Positions 20,753-30,029 are shown, counted from the stretch's first letter. The stretch: 64,000 bases of DNA from Alicyclobacillus contaminans DSM 17975 (GCF_000429525.1 NZ_AUCA01000003.1:51393-115392), one strand, 5' to 3'. Made by a program: numbers and translations. The notes: generated from the sequence alone by a model not told the origin.

Positions 20753-21904
20753 TCAATGGGCCGCCGCGCGAAGGAACCGTGGAAAACGCAGCAGCGCCAC
20801 CACCAAGCCGGCAACCCCAAAGGCGAGCAGAACAACCAGACTCTGCCATACGTCAGCCACATGCCAACCGCGAAGCATCACGTCTTCAAATCCCTGTTGT
20901 GCCCAATACTGCGGTGTGCAGCGTCCGATGGTCTGCAGAGCCTGCGGCAGCATCTGCATGGGTACCCATACACCGCCCAGCGCTGCCCCACCCAAGGAAA
21001 TCAGCATCGTGATGCCGCGCCCCTGGTTCTCCCCGCGACTCAGGAACGACACCGCCAACCCAAGTCCGGTTCCACAGATGGCCAGGCAGATGACAATCGC
21101 TGCAATGGCCGTGATATCTCCGAGTGCAACGCCGTATACAAGGTGCCCAAAGGTCAGGAGAACGGCGCACTGAACCATCACAGCGAGGATGTTTGGCAGC
21201 CACATCCCCATCAGATAGGTCAATGGATGCAGCGGCGTACTGCGCAGCCGGGTGAGCATGCCGGATTCCTGTTCACCGAGAAAACTTCGCAGCATCGTCA
21301 TGATGATGAAGAACACAAACATCACCGTGTAGCCGGGGACGACCTGCTGCACCATGCTCACCGAAGCACCCGGCGCCACCTGCTCCGTCACCTGTTGCAA
21401 TTGAATCACTGGCCGAAGCACCTGCTGCACTTGCTGTGAAGACAACCCCTTGGCTTGAAGCTGTTGTTGCATATAGGAGCTTTGGTACGCGTTGGCCACG
21501 CCGGACACCATGGATGCAATGGGACCGGTGACTGTGTCCGCCGTCGGATCGCGGTAGAGCGTCAACGTTGCCGGATGGCCGGTGCCAAGGGCGCTCCCAA
21601 AGCCGTGCGGGATTACCAACAGCGCGTCGAGTGTGCCGTTCTGAATCCGGTGGACCGCGTCCTGAACCGAATCCGTCTGCTTCTGCAGCGCAAATCCCTT
21701 CACATGGTTCATGGCCGTCAGCAGCTGCTGAGACGCCGGTGTGTTGTCCTCATCGATATATGGAACGGTCAGCTTCGCCTTGTCGGCGCCGGAAAAAGCG
21801 GAGCCAAACAGCAGCATGAACAACATCGGCATGATGATGAGAAAGAATAGATTTCCTTTTCCTTTGAGAAGAAGCTTGAGCTCCTTGCGGACAATCGACG
21901 TCAT
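20753..21904 (-). CDS. ABC-2 type transporter permease
   Basis: A 383-residue membrane subunit of an ABC exporter. An N-terminal helix (LFFLIIMPMLFMLLFGSAF) is followed by a large extracytoplasmic domain of about 150 residues and five C-terminal helices, the layout of the ABC-2/YhgE-like permeases that export drugs or lipopeptides. The ATG at 21904 has GGAGG six bases upstream, better than the ATG at 21910. It pairs with the ATPase 88 bases upstream. The substrate cannot be inferred. A terminator follows at 20666-20700. Confidence 0.88.
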   Translation of the reverse strand: MTSIVRKELKLLLKGKGNLFFLIIMPMLFMLLFGSAFSGADKAKLTVPYIDEDNTPASQQLLTAMNHVKGFALQKQTDSVQDAVHRIQNGTLDALLVIPHGFGSALGTGHPATLTLYRDPTADTVTGPIASMVSGVANAYQSSYMQQQLQAKGLSSQQVQQVLRPVIQLQQVTEQVAPGASVSMVQQVVPGYTVMFVFFIIMTMLRSFLGEQESGMLTRLRSTPLHPLTYLMGMWLPNILAVMVQCAVLLTFGHLVYGVALGDITAIAAIVICLAICGTGLGLAVSFLSRGENQGRGITMLISLGGAALGGVWVPMQMLPQALQTIGRCTPQYWAQQGFEDVMLRGWHVADVWQSLVVLLAFGVAGLVVALLRFPRFLRAAAH

Positions 21905-21992
21905 GTCCATCCTCCATTCTGCTTTGGCGCATCAAGTTGCGTCGTCCACCATCGCACCAGCGACCGCATGACCCCGCGATACAAGAGCGCGC

Positions 21993-22910
21993 TCAGTCCC
22001 TGAGGGATGTACCCGTCAGGGCAAGAAACACCGATTCCAAAGACGGCCGCTCCAACGCCAGCGCGTGCACCTGTGCGCGGTGTTCCTCCGCCCACCGCAG
22101 TACGTGGTGCATGGTCCCCACGGCATCCGCCGTCTCCAATCTCCATCCGATTCCTTCCCGCGTATGGTGCTGCACCCCCGCAATCTGCGATGGATGAAAG
22201 TCGTCCACCTCCACGTAGACGGTCATGCGCCCGTGTTCCAACAGCACCTCTTGGAGCGATCCGGCCGCAATCACGCGGCCCTGGTCCACAATGGCCACAT
22301 GGTCGCAAAGAGCTTCCACTTCTTCCATGTAATGCGTGGAGTAGATGATGGTCACGCCCTCCTGCTGTAGCGCGCGAATCATACCGAAGATGTGATTGCG
22401 CGACTGCGGATCGATGCCAACCGTCGGTTCGTCGAGAATGAGGAGCTTGGGCTGGTGAAGCAGCGCGGCCGCGATATTGATGCGCCGCTTCATTCCACCG
22501 GAAAAGCCGCCCACCAAGCTGTTGGCTCGGTCGCTGAGTCCAGTTGTTTCCAGTACATCCCGAATTCTCCGTTCCAACACTGCCCCGCGAAGGCCGTACA
22601 CACCGCCAAAAAACCGCAGGTTGTCTTCGGCACTCAGTTTGTCGTAGAGCGTAATCTCCTGGGGGACATACCCCACGTTTCGCCGAGCGTCCGCACCGCG
22701 GCGGGCGGCATCCAAACCGAATACTTCCGCCTGACCGCCGTCTGGTCGAACAATGCCCGCCAAAATCTTCATGGTCGTCGATTTCCCGGCGCCATTCGGC
22801 CCCAGCAACCCAAAGCAAGATCCATTGCCGACGGAGAACGACACGTCGGCGACGGCCACCGTCTTCCCATATTGTTTGCGCAGATGTTCCACCCGTACTA
22901 CCCAGTCCAT
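21993..22910 (-). CDS. ABC transporter ATP-binding protein
   Basis: Cytoplasmic ATPase (305 residues) energising the permease downstream. It has Walker A GPNGAGKST, Q-loop VPQEITLYD, signature FSGGMKRR, Walker B LLILDEP and the switch His in STHYMEE. The C-terminal 80 residues form the accessory domain common in CcmA/DrrA-type exporter ATPases. The ATG at 22910 follows GGGGGATG; TTG at 22925 would extend it. It belongs to the second half of a divergence-free run of four ABC genes headed by the GntR regulator. Confidence 0.92.
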   Translation of the reverse strand: MDWVVRVEHLRKQYGKTVAVADVSFSVGNGSCFGLLGPNGAGKSTTMKILAGIVRPDGGQAEVFGLDAARRGADARRNVGYVPQEITLYDKLSAEDNLRFFGGVYGLRGAVLERRIRDVLETTGLSDRANSLVGGFSGGMKRRINIAAALLHQPKLLILDEPTVGIDPQSRNHIFGMIRALQQEGVTIIYSTHYMEEVEALCDHVAIVDQGRVIAAGSLQEVLLEHGRMTVYVEVDDFHPSQIAGVQHHTREGIGWRLETADAVGTMHHVLRWAEEHRAQVHALALERPSLESVFLALTGTSLRD

Positions 22911-22955
22911 CGTCTCATCCCCCAATCGGACGCATCGTCAACACGCCCGTCATCA

Positions 22956-23708
22956 TCACAACGTCAGGTGCTTTTCCATAATTCGAGTTGCCAGCCGCAG
23001 CAGGAATGCAGCCAGCACCCAGCCAACCGCCATCGGCAACAGCAACCACGGTGACACCGCGACAAGTCCTCCCCCAAGCTCCGGATGTACGAAAATGAAT
23101 TGCTGGTCATTGGAGAACAAAAACCACCACAGGATGCCGAATAGCCCCCAACCGAGCGGCACCAACGGTCTCAGCGTGGAATAACGAAGCATGCCGTACG
23201 TGACGCCGACCGATCCGGTGAAAGGCAGGATGCCCAGCACCACGAGGTTCAGCCGCGCGCCCGTCAGAAGAAAATCCGCCAACCCCGAGGCTGTGAATTG
23301 TCCCTGGAGCAGTACCGTGTACAGATACAGCAGACAGAACAACGCATCCAATCCGACCATGATGATGAGTGCGCGCACAATGCAGGCCACAAACTTCGAC
23401 ACCAACAAGCGGCCGCGCGGATAAGGCAGGGTCAGCCACCACCCGGCCGTGCCATTTCGAAATTCTTGCGCCACCAATCCGGTTCCCATACCGGCGCAGA
23501 CGAACGGGATGGCAAATGTGTAGAACCACACAAACCGACCGTCGAATCCAGGTCTCCTCAGGACCAGATATGTGGTGACCGCGATGGCCACAGCGACGAT
23601 GATTGCTAGATACACCCATCGCCAGATCCGAAGATTGTACTTTCCCCGCTGCTTTCTCTCCTTCATGTCATGGCGCACCAACGCCCAAAACACGCGCTGC
23701 CCGGTCAT
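22956..23708 (-). CDS. ABC transporter membrane protein
   Basis: A 250-residue hydrophobic protein with six predicted helices and a basic N-terminus, typical of permeases paired with YtrB-type ATPases (ABC-2 superfamily). Its ATG overlaps the stop of the upstream ATPase gene by four bases (ATGA). It contains no domain that reveals a substrate. With the upstream ATPase and the GntR gene it resembles the cell-wall-antibiotic responsive ytr locus of Bacillus, although individual proteins here are shorter. Confidence 0.85.
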   Translation of the reverse strand: MTGQRVFWALVRHDMKERKQRGKYNLRIWRWVYLAIIVAVAIAVTTYLVLRRPGFDGRFVWFYTFAIPFVCAGMGTGLVAQEFRNGTAGWWLTLPYPRGRLLVSKFVACIVRALIIMVGLDALFCLLYLYTVLLQGQFTASGLADFLLTGARLNLVVLGILPFTGSVGVTYGMLRYSTLRPLVPLGWGLFGILWWFLFSNDQQFIFVHPELGGGLVAVSPWLLLPMAVGWVLAAFLLRLATRIMEKHLTL

Positions 23709-24418
23709 TGCTGTTCTCCCCCCAAGTGCAGCCGTTTCACAATCTCGCGCATACTTCCGTACTGGCGCCGCAGCGCATCCGCCTCGCCAGCCAACTGAAG
23801 CCGTCCATCACCGAGAAAGATCACGCTGTCGAACAATGCCTCCACCTCGTGGATTTCGTGCGTACTGATGAGCACGGTCTTGTCACCGTCGCAGATGTGC
23901 TCCATCAACGCATCCACAATCTGTTCCCGGGAAACCACGTCAATACCGGAAAACGGTTCATCGAGGATGATGAGCGGAACCCGCCGGGCCACGCAGAGAA
24001 TGAGCATCAACCGCGCCTCCTGTCCCCGAGACATGCCCCCCGCCTGAAGGGTGAGGTCAAGCTGCATCAGCGATGCCAGTCGTTCCGCCACAGCGCGGTC
24101 GAAGGCCGGCAAAAACCGTTCAGCCCACTGAAACGCCTGTTCCGTCGTGTGATCCGGATACCACCGCGCCCTGTCCGGCAGATACGCGATGTTCTCGTTC
24201 GCACGCCAACCGGGCCGCTGTCCCAAGACCTCCACCACGCCCGCGTCGGGCTGCACCAGGCCGGCAAGCATTCGGAAAAACGTGGACTTGCCCGCCCCAT
24301 TCGGTCCCAGCACCCCCACCACGTGGCCGCGAGGAATCGTGATATCCAGATGGTCGAGCGCCGTTTTCGCCCCGTATCGCTTTGACACCTGTTTGCAGGC
24401 CACCGCGATGTCCGTCAC
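23705..24418 (-). CDS. YtrB-like ABC transporter ATP-binding protein
   Basis: A 237-residue ABC ATPase with Walker A GPNGAGKST, Walker B LIILDEP, and switch His in STHEIHE. The signature is MSRGQ instead of LSGGQ, a variant seen in YtrB-like ATPases. Its start overlaps the GntR gene stop (ATGA) and its stop overlaps the downstream permease start, so the three are translationally coupled. Expected function is ATP-driven export or envelope stress defence; the substrate is unknown. Confidence 0.9.
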   Translation of the reverse strand: MTDIAVACKQVSKRYGAKTALDHLDITIPRGHVVGVLGPNGAGKSTFFRMLAGLVQPDAGVVEVLGQRPGWRANENIAYLPDRARWYPDHTTEQAFQWAERFLPAFDRAVAERLASLMQLDLTLQAGGMSRGQEARLMLILCVARRVPLIILDEPFSGIDVVSREQIVDALMEHICDGDKTVLISTHEIHEVEALFDSVIFLGDGRLQLAGEADALRRQYGSMREIVKRLHLGGEQQ

Positions 24419-24813
24419 TGCATTTCCTCCTCCTGTCGCCGACTTCGCAGCTGTTCAATAATCTCCGCCTCGGTGAAACCAAGACTGCGCATCTTCGCGA
24501 GAAACTCTGTCACCACGCGGTGCGCTTCCTGCTGTCGAAACGCCTCCACCCGCTGCCGGGACGAGGTGATGAACGTCCCTTGACCGCGGCGCGTCTCCGT
24601 GAGACCCTGACGCTCCATCTCCTGATAGGCGTGCATCACCGTGTTCGGCGTCACGCGCAGTCCCTGAGCCAACTCTCGCACTGACGGTATCTTCTCGCCC
24701 AATCCGATATCGCCCCGCAGAATCGCTCGGCTCATCTGTTCCACTATCTGCTCGTAAATGGGTTGGCTGAGATCCAATTGGAAGCGGAGTGCACCCACCT
24801 GCCGTTCATCCAA
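24415..24813 (-). CDS. GntR-family transcriptional repressor, YtrA subfamily
   Basis: A 132-residue regulator with an N-terminal winged helix (PIYEQIVEQMSRAILRGD, then PSVRELAQGLRVTPNTVMHAYQEME) and only a short C-terminal dimerisation part, the hallmark of the YtrA subfamily. The TTG at 24813 lies seven bases after AAGGAGG; the frame stays open upstream without another ribosome site. It heads the ABC operon, and its own promoter carries an exact YtrA-type operator (24860-24884), so negative autoregulation is likely. In B. subtilis and Staphylococcus such operons respond to cell-wall-active antibiotics. Confidence 0.92.
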   Translation of the reverse strand: MDERQVGALRFQLDLSQPIYEQIVEQMSRAILRGDIGLGEKIPSVRELAQGLRVTPNTVMHAYQEMERQGLTETRRGQGTFITSSRQRVEAFRQQEAHRVVTEFLAKMRSLGFTEAEIIEQLRSRRQEEEMQ

Positions 24814-24859
24814 CCCGCTCCCTCCTTCACCGTCAAAACCTGGTGTATCAAGTGAACTG

Positions 24860-24895
24860 AGTGTATGATAACACATAATACACTCGCACTGTCAA
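24860..24895 (-). promoter_or_regulatory. YtrA-type operator inside the GntR-ABC promoter
   Basis: AGTGTA, 13 bases, TACACT (24860-24884), extendable to eight-base arms (GAGTGTAT/ATACACTC). It sits between a consensus -35 TTGACA (24895-24890) and a -10 TATCAT (24870-24865, 19-base spacer). The motif equals the inverted repeat described for B. subtilis YtrA. Confidence 0.85.
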
Positions 24896-24969
24896 CCGCT
24901 CATTCGCACAGACTGTCGTTGCTCTACGGGGAGAGCGCCACGTCCTTCGGAACGGACGTACCATGGCGT

Positions 24970-25013
24970 AAAAAAGCTGCCCCGCCGTCATCGAACGATG
25001 ACAACGGGGCAGC
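24970..25013 (-). terminator. strong intrinsic terminator
   Basis: Minus-strand stem of nine GC-rich pairs (GCTGCCCCG/CGGGGCAGC), a two-base internal loop, then seven more pairs (GTCATCG/CGATGAC), followed by six T residues. It lies 40 bases after the exported-protein gene at 25052. Confidence 0.9.
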
Positions 25014-25051
25014 CCGCTCACTGGCCGCATACGCGGCGAACCGATTGTCCG

Positions 25052-25432
25052 CTACACCGCATCCTCTGCCGGATTGCGGGGTGGAGGCGAGATTTCCTTG
25101 ACGTATACCGGCATTTCGGTGAACCAAGTCAGCCCGTGGTCCATTCGCCATGCGGCGGATTCCGTCCAGAACGCGTTGACCGTATCGTCCGCGATAGAAC
25201 GAATCTGCACACTGCATCTCCCATCCGGGTACAGAGTGACAAACGCCGCTTGCCGAGTGTGACCGCCGGCGCGGTCAAACGCCGGCACGTCCGCTGTCTG
25301 CCCGAAGTCAGCGATGGACGGCACATCTGCCCGCGCTACGACCACACCCTGAGCTGTCCACACGCCCACCGCCGCCAGAACGGTCCATGCCAACAGGCGA
25401 TTGGCTCTTCGTTCCCGTTTCCGCCTCGGCAT
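25052..25432 (-). CDS. small exported or membrane-anchored protein of unknown function
   Basis: I do not recognise this 126-residue product. It starts with a strongly basic stretch (PRRKRERRANR), followed by one hydrophobic segment (LLAWTVLAAVGVWTAQGVVVA) that can serve as signal peptide or anchor. An approximately 90-residue extracytoplasmic part follows, with a single Cys and a proline-rich end (ISPPPRNP). The ATG at 25432 follows GAGGTG; a GTG at 25441 is an alternative. A strong terminator directly downstream and clean spacing to yebC support it as a real gene. Confidence 0.65.
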   Translation of the reverse strand: MPRRKRERRANRLLAWTVLAAVGVWTAQGVVVARADVPSIADFGQTADVPAFDRAGGHTRQAAFVTLYPDGRCSVQIRSIADDTVNAFWTESAAWRMDHGLTWFTEMPVYVKEISPPPRNPAEDAV

Positions 25433-25485
25433 CTCCCTCACCTCGCTGTCCTTGTTGGCTCTAGCATGCCTGGACAGAAGCAGAA

Positions 25486-26223
25486 TTATTCCGCTATCGC
25501 CGGATCGAGGTTGGTGTACACATTTTGAACGTCGTCATGAGCCTCCAGCGCCTCAATCAAATCCAAGACCTGCTCAGCCGCTTCGCCATCCAACTGGATG
25601 TACGACGTAGGCTGGTAGGTCAGTTCGGCGTCCTCCAACGGAATGCCGTCTTTTTCAAGCGCATCGCGCACCGCCGTAAATTGTTCAGGCGCCGTGACAA
25701 TCAAATACGAGTCCGCGTCTTCCTGCAGGTCGTCGGCGCCGGCCTCCAACGCCTTCAACATCAGATCGTCGCCGGACAGAGAACACGCTTCTTTCAACAC
25801 CGTGATGGCGCCAATGCGCCGAAACATCCAGCTGACGCAGCCCACTTCCCCGAGGTTCCCGCCGTGCTTCGAAAAGATATGGCGGACGTCGGCTGCGGTG
25901 CGATTTCGATTGTCCGTCACGATATCCATCATCACGGCCACACCGTGCGGCCCGTATCCCTCGTAGAGGATTTCTTCGTACGTCACACCGCGCAACGTTC
26001 CGGTAGCCTTCGCAATGGTTCGCGCGATGTTGTCCGCCGGCAAGTTGTTTTGGCGCGCACGCTCCACCGCCACTTTCAGGCGGAAATTGGTTTCCGGATT
26101 ACCGCCGCCTTCCTTGGCCGCGAGATAGATGTCACGCGACAATTTGGTGAACAGCTGGCCGCGAACCGCGTCCTGCTTCCCTTTTCGCCGTTGGATATTA
26201 TGCCACTTCGAGTGCCCTGCCAC
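25486..26223 (-). CDS. yebC: YebC/PmpR-family regulator/translation factor
   Basis: A 245-residue protein of the YebC/TACO1 family, ribosome- or DNA-associated factors that in recent work promote translation of proline-rich stretches. It begins with the invariant AGHSKWHNIQRRKGKQD and contains GGNLGEVGCVSWMF and the C-terminal LIEALEAHDDVQNVYTN. The start is GTG 26223 after GGAGGGG at seven bases. The neighbours are nadE upstream and the small exported protein downstream. Confidence 0.95.
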   Translation of the reverse strand: MAGHSKWHNIQRRKGKQDAVRGQLFTKLSRDIYLAAKEGGGNPETNFRLKVAVERARQNNLPADNIARTIAKATGTLRGVTYEEILYEGYGPHGVAVMMDIVTDNRNRTAADVRHIFSKHGGNLGEVGCVSWMFRRIGAITVLKEACSLSGDDLMLKALEAGADDLQEDADSYLIVTAPEQFTAVRDALEKDGIPLEDAELTYQPTSYIQLDGEAAEQVLDLIEALEAHDDVQNVYTNLDPAIAE

Positions 26224-26270
26224 GTGGTTTCCCCTCCATCCATGCATCCAGTTGCGGAATCCGCGTTACA

Positions 26271-27122
26271 TCATTGACCCCAATCGCGCAGATAACGGAA
26301 ATCCACACCGATGGTGCGCGATGACAGTTTGGCAATCACCGGGGGTTTGCGCTTGTACTGGTTCCTCTGAACGCGGCGCACAATCCCCTGCAACACCCGT
26401 TCGTCGTAACCGTTGGCCGCCAATTCTTCGGGGGAGAGGCGCAGATCCACCAATTGATACAGCACCTCGTCCGCGAAGTCGTACGTAAAGCCCAGTTCAC
26501 TTTCGTCGGTCTGGTCCTGCCACAGATCGGCGCTTGGAGGTTTCTCCAAGATGGCTGTGGGCACGCCCACGAACCGAGAGAGTTGTCGCACCTGCGATTT
26601 GTACAAGTCGCCGATGGGATTCAACGCACTCGCCAAATCTCCAAACTGCGTTCCGTACCCGAGCAGAAGTTCCGTCTTGTTGCTCGTTCCCAAAACCAGC
26701 GCACCATGGTGCGCGGACAGATCAAACAGCGTGCTCATCCGTTCGCGAGCCATTCGATTGCCGCGCCGCAGCGGCGTCGCCGGCACGCCCAGTCGTTCAT
26801 CCATCCCGGCGAAATACGCATCCACCGGTCCACTGATGGGTACGACCAACGACGGCAGGCCCAAATCCTCGACCACTGCCTGCGCATCCTCCAGGCTTTT
26901 TGGATTGCTGGTGGTATACGGCATCATCACCGCCAAACACCGCTCCGCCCCGAGCGCCCGTGCCGCGAGATACGCCACCAGGGCCGAGTCAATCCCGCCG
27001 GACAAACCGAAGACAACCTTCGAAAACCCGGCCTTCTCCACTTCTTCCCGAATGAACGCGGTCAGCACTGCGACCGTCAGCGCCTCATCCAACTGCAAAC
27101 GCCGTTGAATCTCCGGATTCAT
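26271..27122 (-). CDS. nadE: NAD(+) synthetase, synthetase domain only
   Basis: Amidates nicotinate adenine dinucleotide to NAD with ATP. The 283-residue product carries the N-type ATP pyrophosphatase P-loop SGGIDSAL near residue 35, plus [18 protein letters not shown] and the C-terminal KLSSRTIG lysine motif. The start ATG at 27122 overlaps the TGA of the nitrilase-like gene upstream by one base (TGATG), with GGGGGGAG as ribosome site. The synthetase and the presumed glutaminase are thus separate but coupled genes. Confidence 0.94.
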   Translation of the reverse strand: MNPEIQRRLQLDEALTVAVLTAFIREEVEKAGFSKVVFGLSGGIDSALVAYLAARALGAERCLAVMMPYTTSNPKSLEDAQAVVEDLGLPSLVVPISGPVDAYFAGMDERLGVPATPLRRGNRMARERMSTLFDLSAHHGALVLGTSNKTELLLGYGTQFGDLASALNPIGDLYKSQVRQLSRFVGVPTAILEKPPSADLWQDQTDESELGFTYDFADEVLYQLVDLRLSPEELAANGYDERVLQGIVRRVQRNQYKRKPPVIAKLSSRTIGVDFRYLRDWGQ

Positions 27123-27991
27123 CACAGTTCTCCCCCCTCCCGACGCACAATTCGGGAGAGCATGCGCAAGACCAGATCTTTCTTTTCGTCTCTCAGCAGC
27201 GGTGTCGTGTAGCGCGCCCGCCGGACATTCGCCAGATGGAGGTCGCCACACACGAGCGACTCCTCCAGGGACGGCGCCTGAACCACCCAGGCTCCATCCG
27301 GAGACACAATGCCGGAACCACCAAAAAAGTTGACGCCATCCTCAAAGCCGACGCGATTCACAAACACGATGTACACGCCGAACAACTGCGCGTACACCTG
27401 CAACAGTTGCCTCCAGAATTTTTGAGATCCAAACTCTCCCTGATCCGTCACGCTGCGCGCTGGACTGTTGGACGGCAGCAGCAGCACCCGCGCCCCGGAA
27501 TGGGCCAACAAATAGGGGCTCGAGGGGTGCCAGGCGTCTTCGCAAATCAACATGCCCATCGTCCCATAGGCGGTATCCACGGTCGCAAACTGCTGCCCGG
27601 CCGCAAAATACCGCCCTTCATCGAACATGCCGTAGGTCGGCAGATAGACTTTTCGATGCACGTGTTGCACCGAACCCCGTGTCACGTACGCACTGGCTAT
27701 GTAAAAGCGGTGATCCCGCGATTCTTCCACAAAACTGAAGACCACGTCCAGCGCCAAATCGCGGCTGGCCGAAAGCAGCGGTTGAAGCGCAGGAGAATCC
27801 AGTGTACAGGCGACATCCAGTGTCAGGTCCTGCAGTTGGTATCCTGTCAGTCCCAGTTCCGGGAACACAACGAGCGACGCGCCCTGTTGCTTCGCTTCGT
27901 TCATGATTGTCACATGTTTGTCCACATTTGCCGCGACGTCGCCCAATACCGGACGAACTTGTCCCAGCGCCACTCGTAACGATTGCGCCAC
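27122..27991 (-). CDS. nitrilase-superfamily amidohydrolase, likely glutaminase partner of NadE
   Basis: A 289-residue C-N hydrolase with the full catalytic triad: Glu in FPELGLTGY, Lys in [10 protein letters not shown] and Cys in ICEDAWHPS. The motifs match the N-terminal glutaminase domain of eukaryotic and mycobacterial glutamine-dependent NAD synthetases ([16 protein letters not shown] in particular). Overlap with nadE at TGATG implies a two-subunit glutamine-dependent NAD synthetase. The start is GTG 27991, with GGGAGTGAG upstream. The pairing is inference; the fold is certain. Confidence 0.88.
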   Translation of the reverse strand: MAQSLRVALGQVRPVLGDVAANVDKHVTIMNEAKQQGASLVVFPELGLTGYQLQDLTLDVACTLDSPALQPLLSASRDLALDVVFSFVEESRDHRFYIASAYVTRGSVQHVHRKVYLPTYGMFDEGRYFAAGQQFATVDTAYGTMGMLICEDAWHPSSPYLLAHSGARVLLLPSNSPARSVTDQGEFGSQKFWRQLLQVYAQLFGVYIVFVNRVGFEDGVNFFGGSGIVSPDGAWVVQAPSLEESLVCGDLHLANVRRARYTTPLLRDEKKDLVLRMLSRIVRREGGEL

Positions 27992-28089
27992 GCAGGTCTC
28001 ACTCCCAGAACCTCATCTTCTTCCCAAGAATGCATCCCGAATCTCCCATGGAGTCCAAAGCTATGTCTCAGTATACCTTGCATGGAGCG

Positions 28090-28122
28090 GAAAGCAAAAG
28101 GGCACGGGGATGTCCCCTGCCC
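28090..28122 (-). terminator. terminator after the CotS/YutH-like gene
   Basis: Minus-strand stem GGGCA/TGCCC continued by GGGGA/TCCCC across a one-base bulge, two-base loop, then TTTTGCTTT. It lies immediately after the stop at 28127. Confidence 0.65.
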
Positions 28123-28126
28123 CTCG

Positions 28127-29110
28127 TCAAGGTGCATCGTCCACTGCGTCAACCTCGAGAATCCGCCGGCGCCATCGTTCAAGATGGAAGGCCCGCCGCA
28201 GTTGCCGGGCGGTCCGAGCATTTGGTTGCCGCAGCCACGCCGCGCCTGCCCTGACCAATAACTCCGGAAAGCCGAACAGCGCATACAACCGCTGGCCATC
28301 CTCACGGACACCACCGCTGTTGCGCAGGTAGACCGTAACAGCGTCGCGAAAATCACCCGCGGCGGGCTCTGCGAAGTGCAGCCCGTGATTGATGCACTGC
28401 ATGATATCAATCCACGGGTGATCCCAACCGGATTCGTCGAAGTCAATCACCGCCACGGCACCATTCGGCTGCACCAAGAAATTATGGGGCGCTGCGTCGC
28501 GATGACAGTACTGCCAAAGCCGCACGTCGGCCAAGCTGGCCCGAGCCCGCTCGGCCGCCATCAACAGCTGCGCCCGTTCCGACGCCGGAATGGGGCAGTC
28601 GGGCCGCTCGAACAATTGCTCCAAGAACGCCCGCTTCCAGGTTAACTTCTCCGGCAACGGCTGCCGTTGCAACAGTGGGCGCGGCGACAGCCGCAACACA
28701 CGCACCACGCGGTGCAGTACGCCCAGTACGGCGACGGCCCGCAGCCGCTCCGACTTATTGGATGCCATCAGCGCACGGCCGGAGAGCCAGGGCTGCAGAT
28801 ATCCCACCGTCCCGTCGGGCAGGTACGTCAGCCAGTCACCGCGTGCATTTCGAACGGGCCCCGCTGCGGCAATCCCCATTCCCGCCATCGCGTCGCACAC
28901 CTGCCTCTGCACCGTGAGCCGTTCCGACGCGGGAACCACCGCTTCGGGATGTACGCACTTCCAGACAAACCTTTCATGGGTATCGGCGACAATACCGTAC
29001 ACGGTGCGCATCCGAACCAGGCCGCGAACATATAGACCGTACTGGGCGACCAACGCATCGATCAACTGCTGCGGATTAATCCGCGCTGCGCTCGGCCGCT
29101 CCGGATTCAT
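28127..29110 (-). CDS. CotS/YutH-family spore coat-associated kinase-like protein
   Basis: A 327-residue member of the aminoglycoside phosphotransferase/choline kinase fold found in spore coat proteins CotS, CotI and YutH. The catalytic loop YCHRDAAPHNFLV and metal-binding VIDFDESGWDHPWIDI are intact, so it may be an active small-molecule kinase. The ATG at 29110 has GGGGAT six bases upstream and overlaps the SafA-like gene by 35 bases. Together with SafA-like and yunB it forms a sporulation cluster. In B. subtilis yutH and yunB are also near each other. Confidence 0.85.
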   Translation of the reverse strand: MNPERPSAARINPQQLIDALVAQYGLYVRGLVRMRTVYGIVADTHERFVWKCVHPEAVVPASERLTVQRQVCDAMAGMGIAAAGPVRNARGDWLTYLPDGTVGYLQPWLSGRALMASNKSERLRAVAVLGVLHRVVRVLRLSPRPLLQRQPLPEKLTWKRAFLEQLFERPDCPIPASERAQLLMAAERARASLADVRLWQYCHRDAAPHNFLVQPNGAVAVIDFDESGWDHPWIDIMQCINHGLHFAEPAAGDFRDAVTVYLRNSGGVREDGQRLYALFGFPELLVRAGAAWLRQPNARTARQLRRAFHLERWRRRILEVDAVDDAP

Positions 29111-30029
29111 CGGAATCCCCGTTCGCGTTCCCCTCGGTCTGGTTCGGCAGCGCCAGATGGCGGCGGGTTTCTTCGTGGGGCGTTCGCCACGCTCGCCACG
29201 ATTCCGGCGCCTCCACGGCCCAGCTCGACGAGTCATCGTCCGCCCACATACCGTTCCAGTCGCTGGGCGACTCCATCGGCATCCCTTTCGCCGTGGTGCC
29301 CATGGGCAGCCCAAACATCTGAGGATGATACGGAATGAACGCCCAATAACCAGCCGCCATGGGCTTCACCACCGTAGTCCCAGGCATTGGGTGCGGTACG
29401 TCGGCCCCCCGGTACGGATAGTGCGTATGGGGACCGAGCGGTCCCGGTTCCGCAGGATACGGTTCCATCGCGGCAGCTTCCTGTGGCGCGGGCATCATTT
29501 CGTCAGGCATCATCTGACCTGGCATCCCTTGAGCAGATGGCGCCATCCCGTACCCTCCCGGCATACCACCCTGGGGCTGGGGATACTCGCCCATGGGCGG
29601 TGCTGGATATCCCTCCTGCGGAGTCCACCCGGCTCCGCCGGCCGTGGTGCCGGGATGGGCCACACCGGGAACGTACACAATCTGTCCGGGCTGCGGCGTG
29701 TCGCCGTAACCGGGATTCAGGTCTTTCAGTTGTCCAACCGTGGTCTGATAGCGGCGGGCGATGGACGCCCAGGTTTCCCCGGCTTTCACCACGTGCGGCC
29801 AGACGAATCCGAAATACGGGGGAACCTGCTCCGATGGAGCGGTAGGCGCCTTCGTTCCCGCCGGTTGCGCCTTCTTGTGCAGTTCGGGAATCACCAGCAC
29901 CGTCCCGGGAGAGAGCCGATTTGGGTCAGAGATCTGCGGATTGGCAGCGAGCAAAAGGTTCATGCGGACGCCTGTGGCCTTGCTGATGGACCACATGGTG
30001 TCGCCCTCCCTCACGATGTACTTCTTCAT
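29076..30029 (-). CDS. SafA-like spore protein with two LysM domains
   Basis: A 317-residue protein with an N-terminal LysM at residues 3-48 (IVREGDTMWSISKATG) and a second LysM at about 79-123 (VVKAGETWASIARRYQ). A long Pro/Gly/Met-rich, low-complexity tail follows (about 130-270), then a charged C-terminus. SafA in Bacillus uses its LysM to bind cortex peptidoglycan and its tail to recruit coat proteins. The double LysM differs from the single LysM of B. subtilis SafA. The ATG at 30029 is preceded by GGGAGG. There is no signal peptide, as for SafA. Confidence 0.85.
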   Translation of the reverse strand: MKKYIVREGDTMWSISKATGVRMNLLLAANPQISDPNRLSPGTVLVIPELHKKAQPAGTKAPTAPSEQVPPYFGFVWPHVVKAGETWASIARRYQTTVGQLKDLNPGYGDTPQPGQIVYVPGVAHPGTTAGGAGWTPQEGYPAPPMGEYPQPQGGMPGGYGMAPSAQGMPGQMMPDEMMPAPQEAAAMEPYPAEPGPLGPHTHYPYRGADVPHPMPGTTVVKPMAAGYWAFIPYHPQMFGLPMGTTAKGMPMESPSDWNGMWADDDSSSWAVEAPESWRAWRTPHEETRRHLALPNQTEGNANGDSDESGAAERSAD

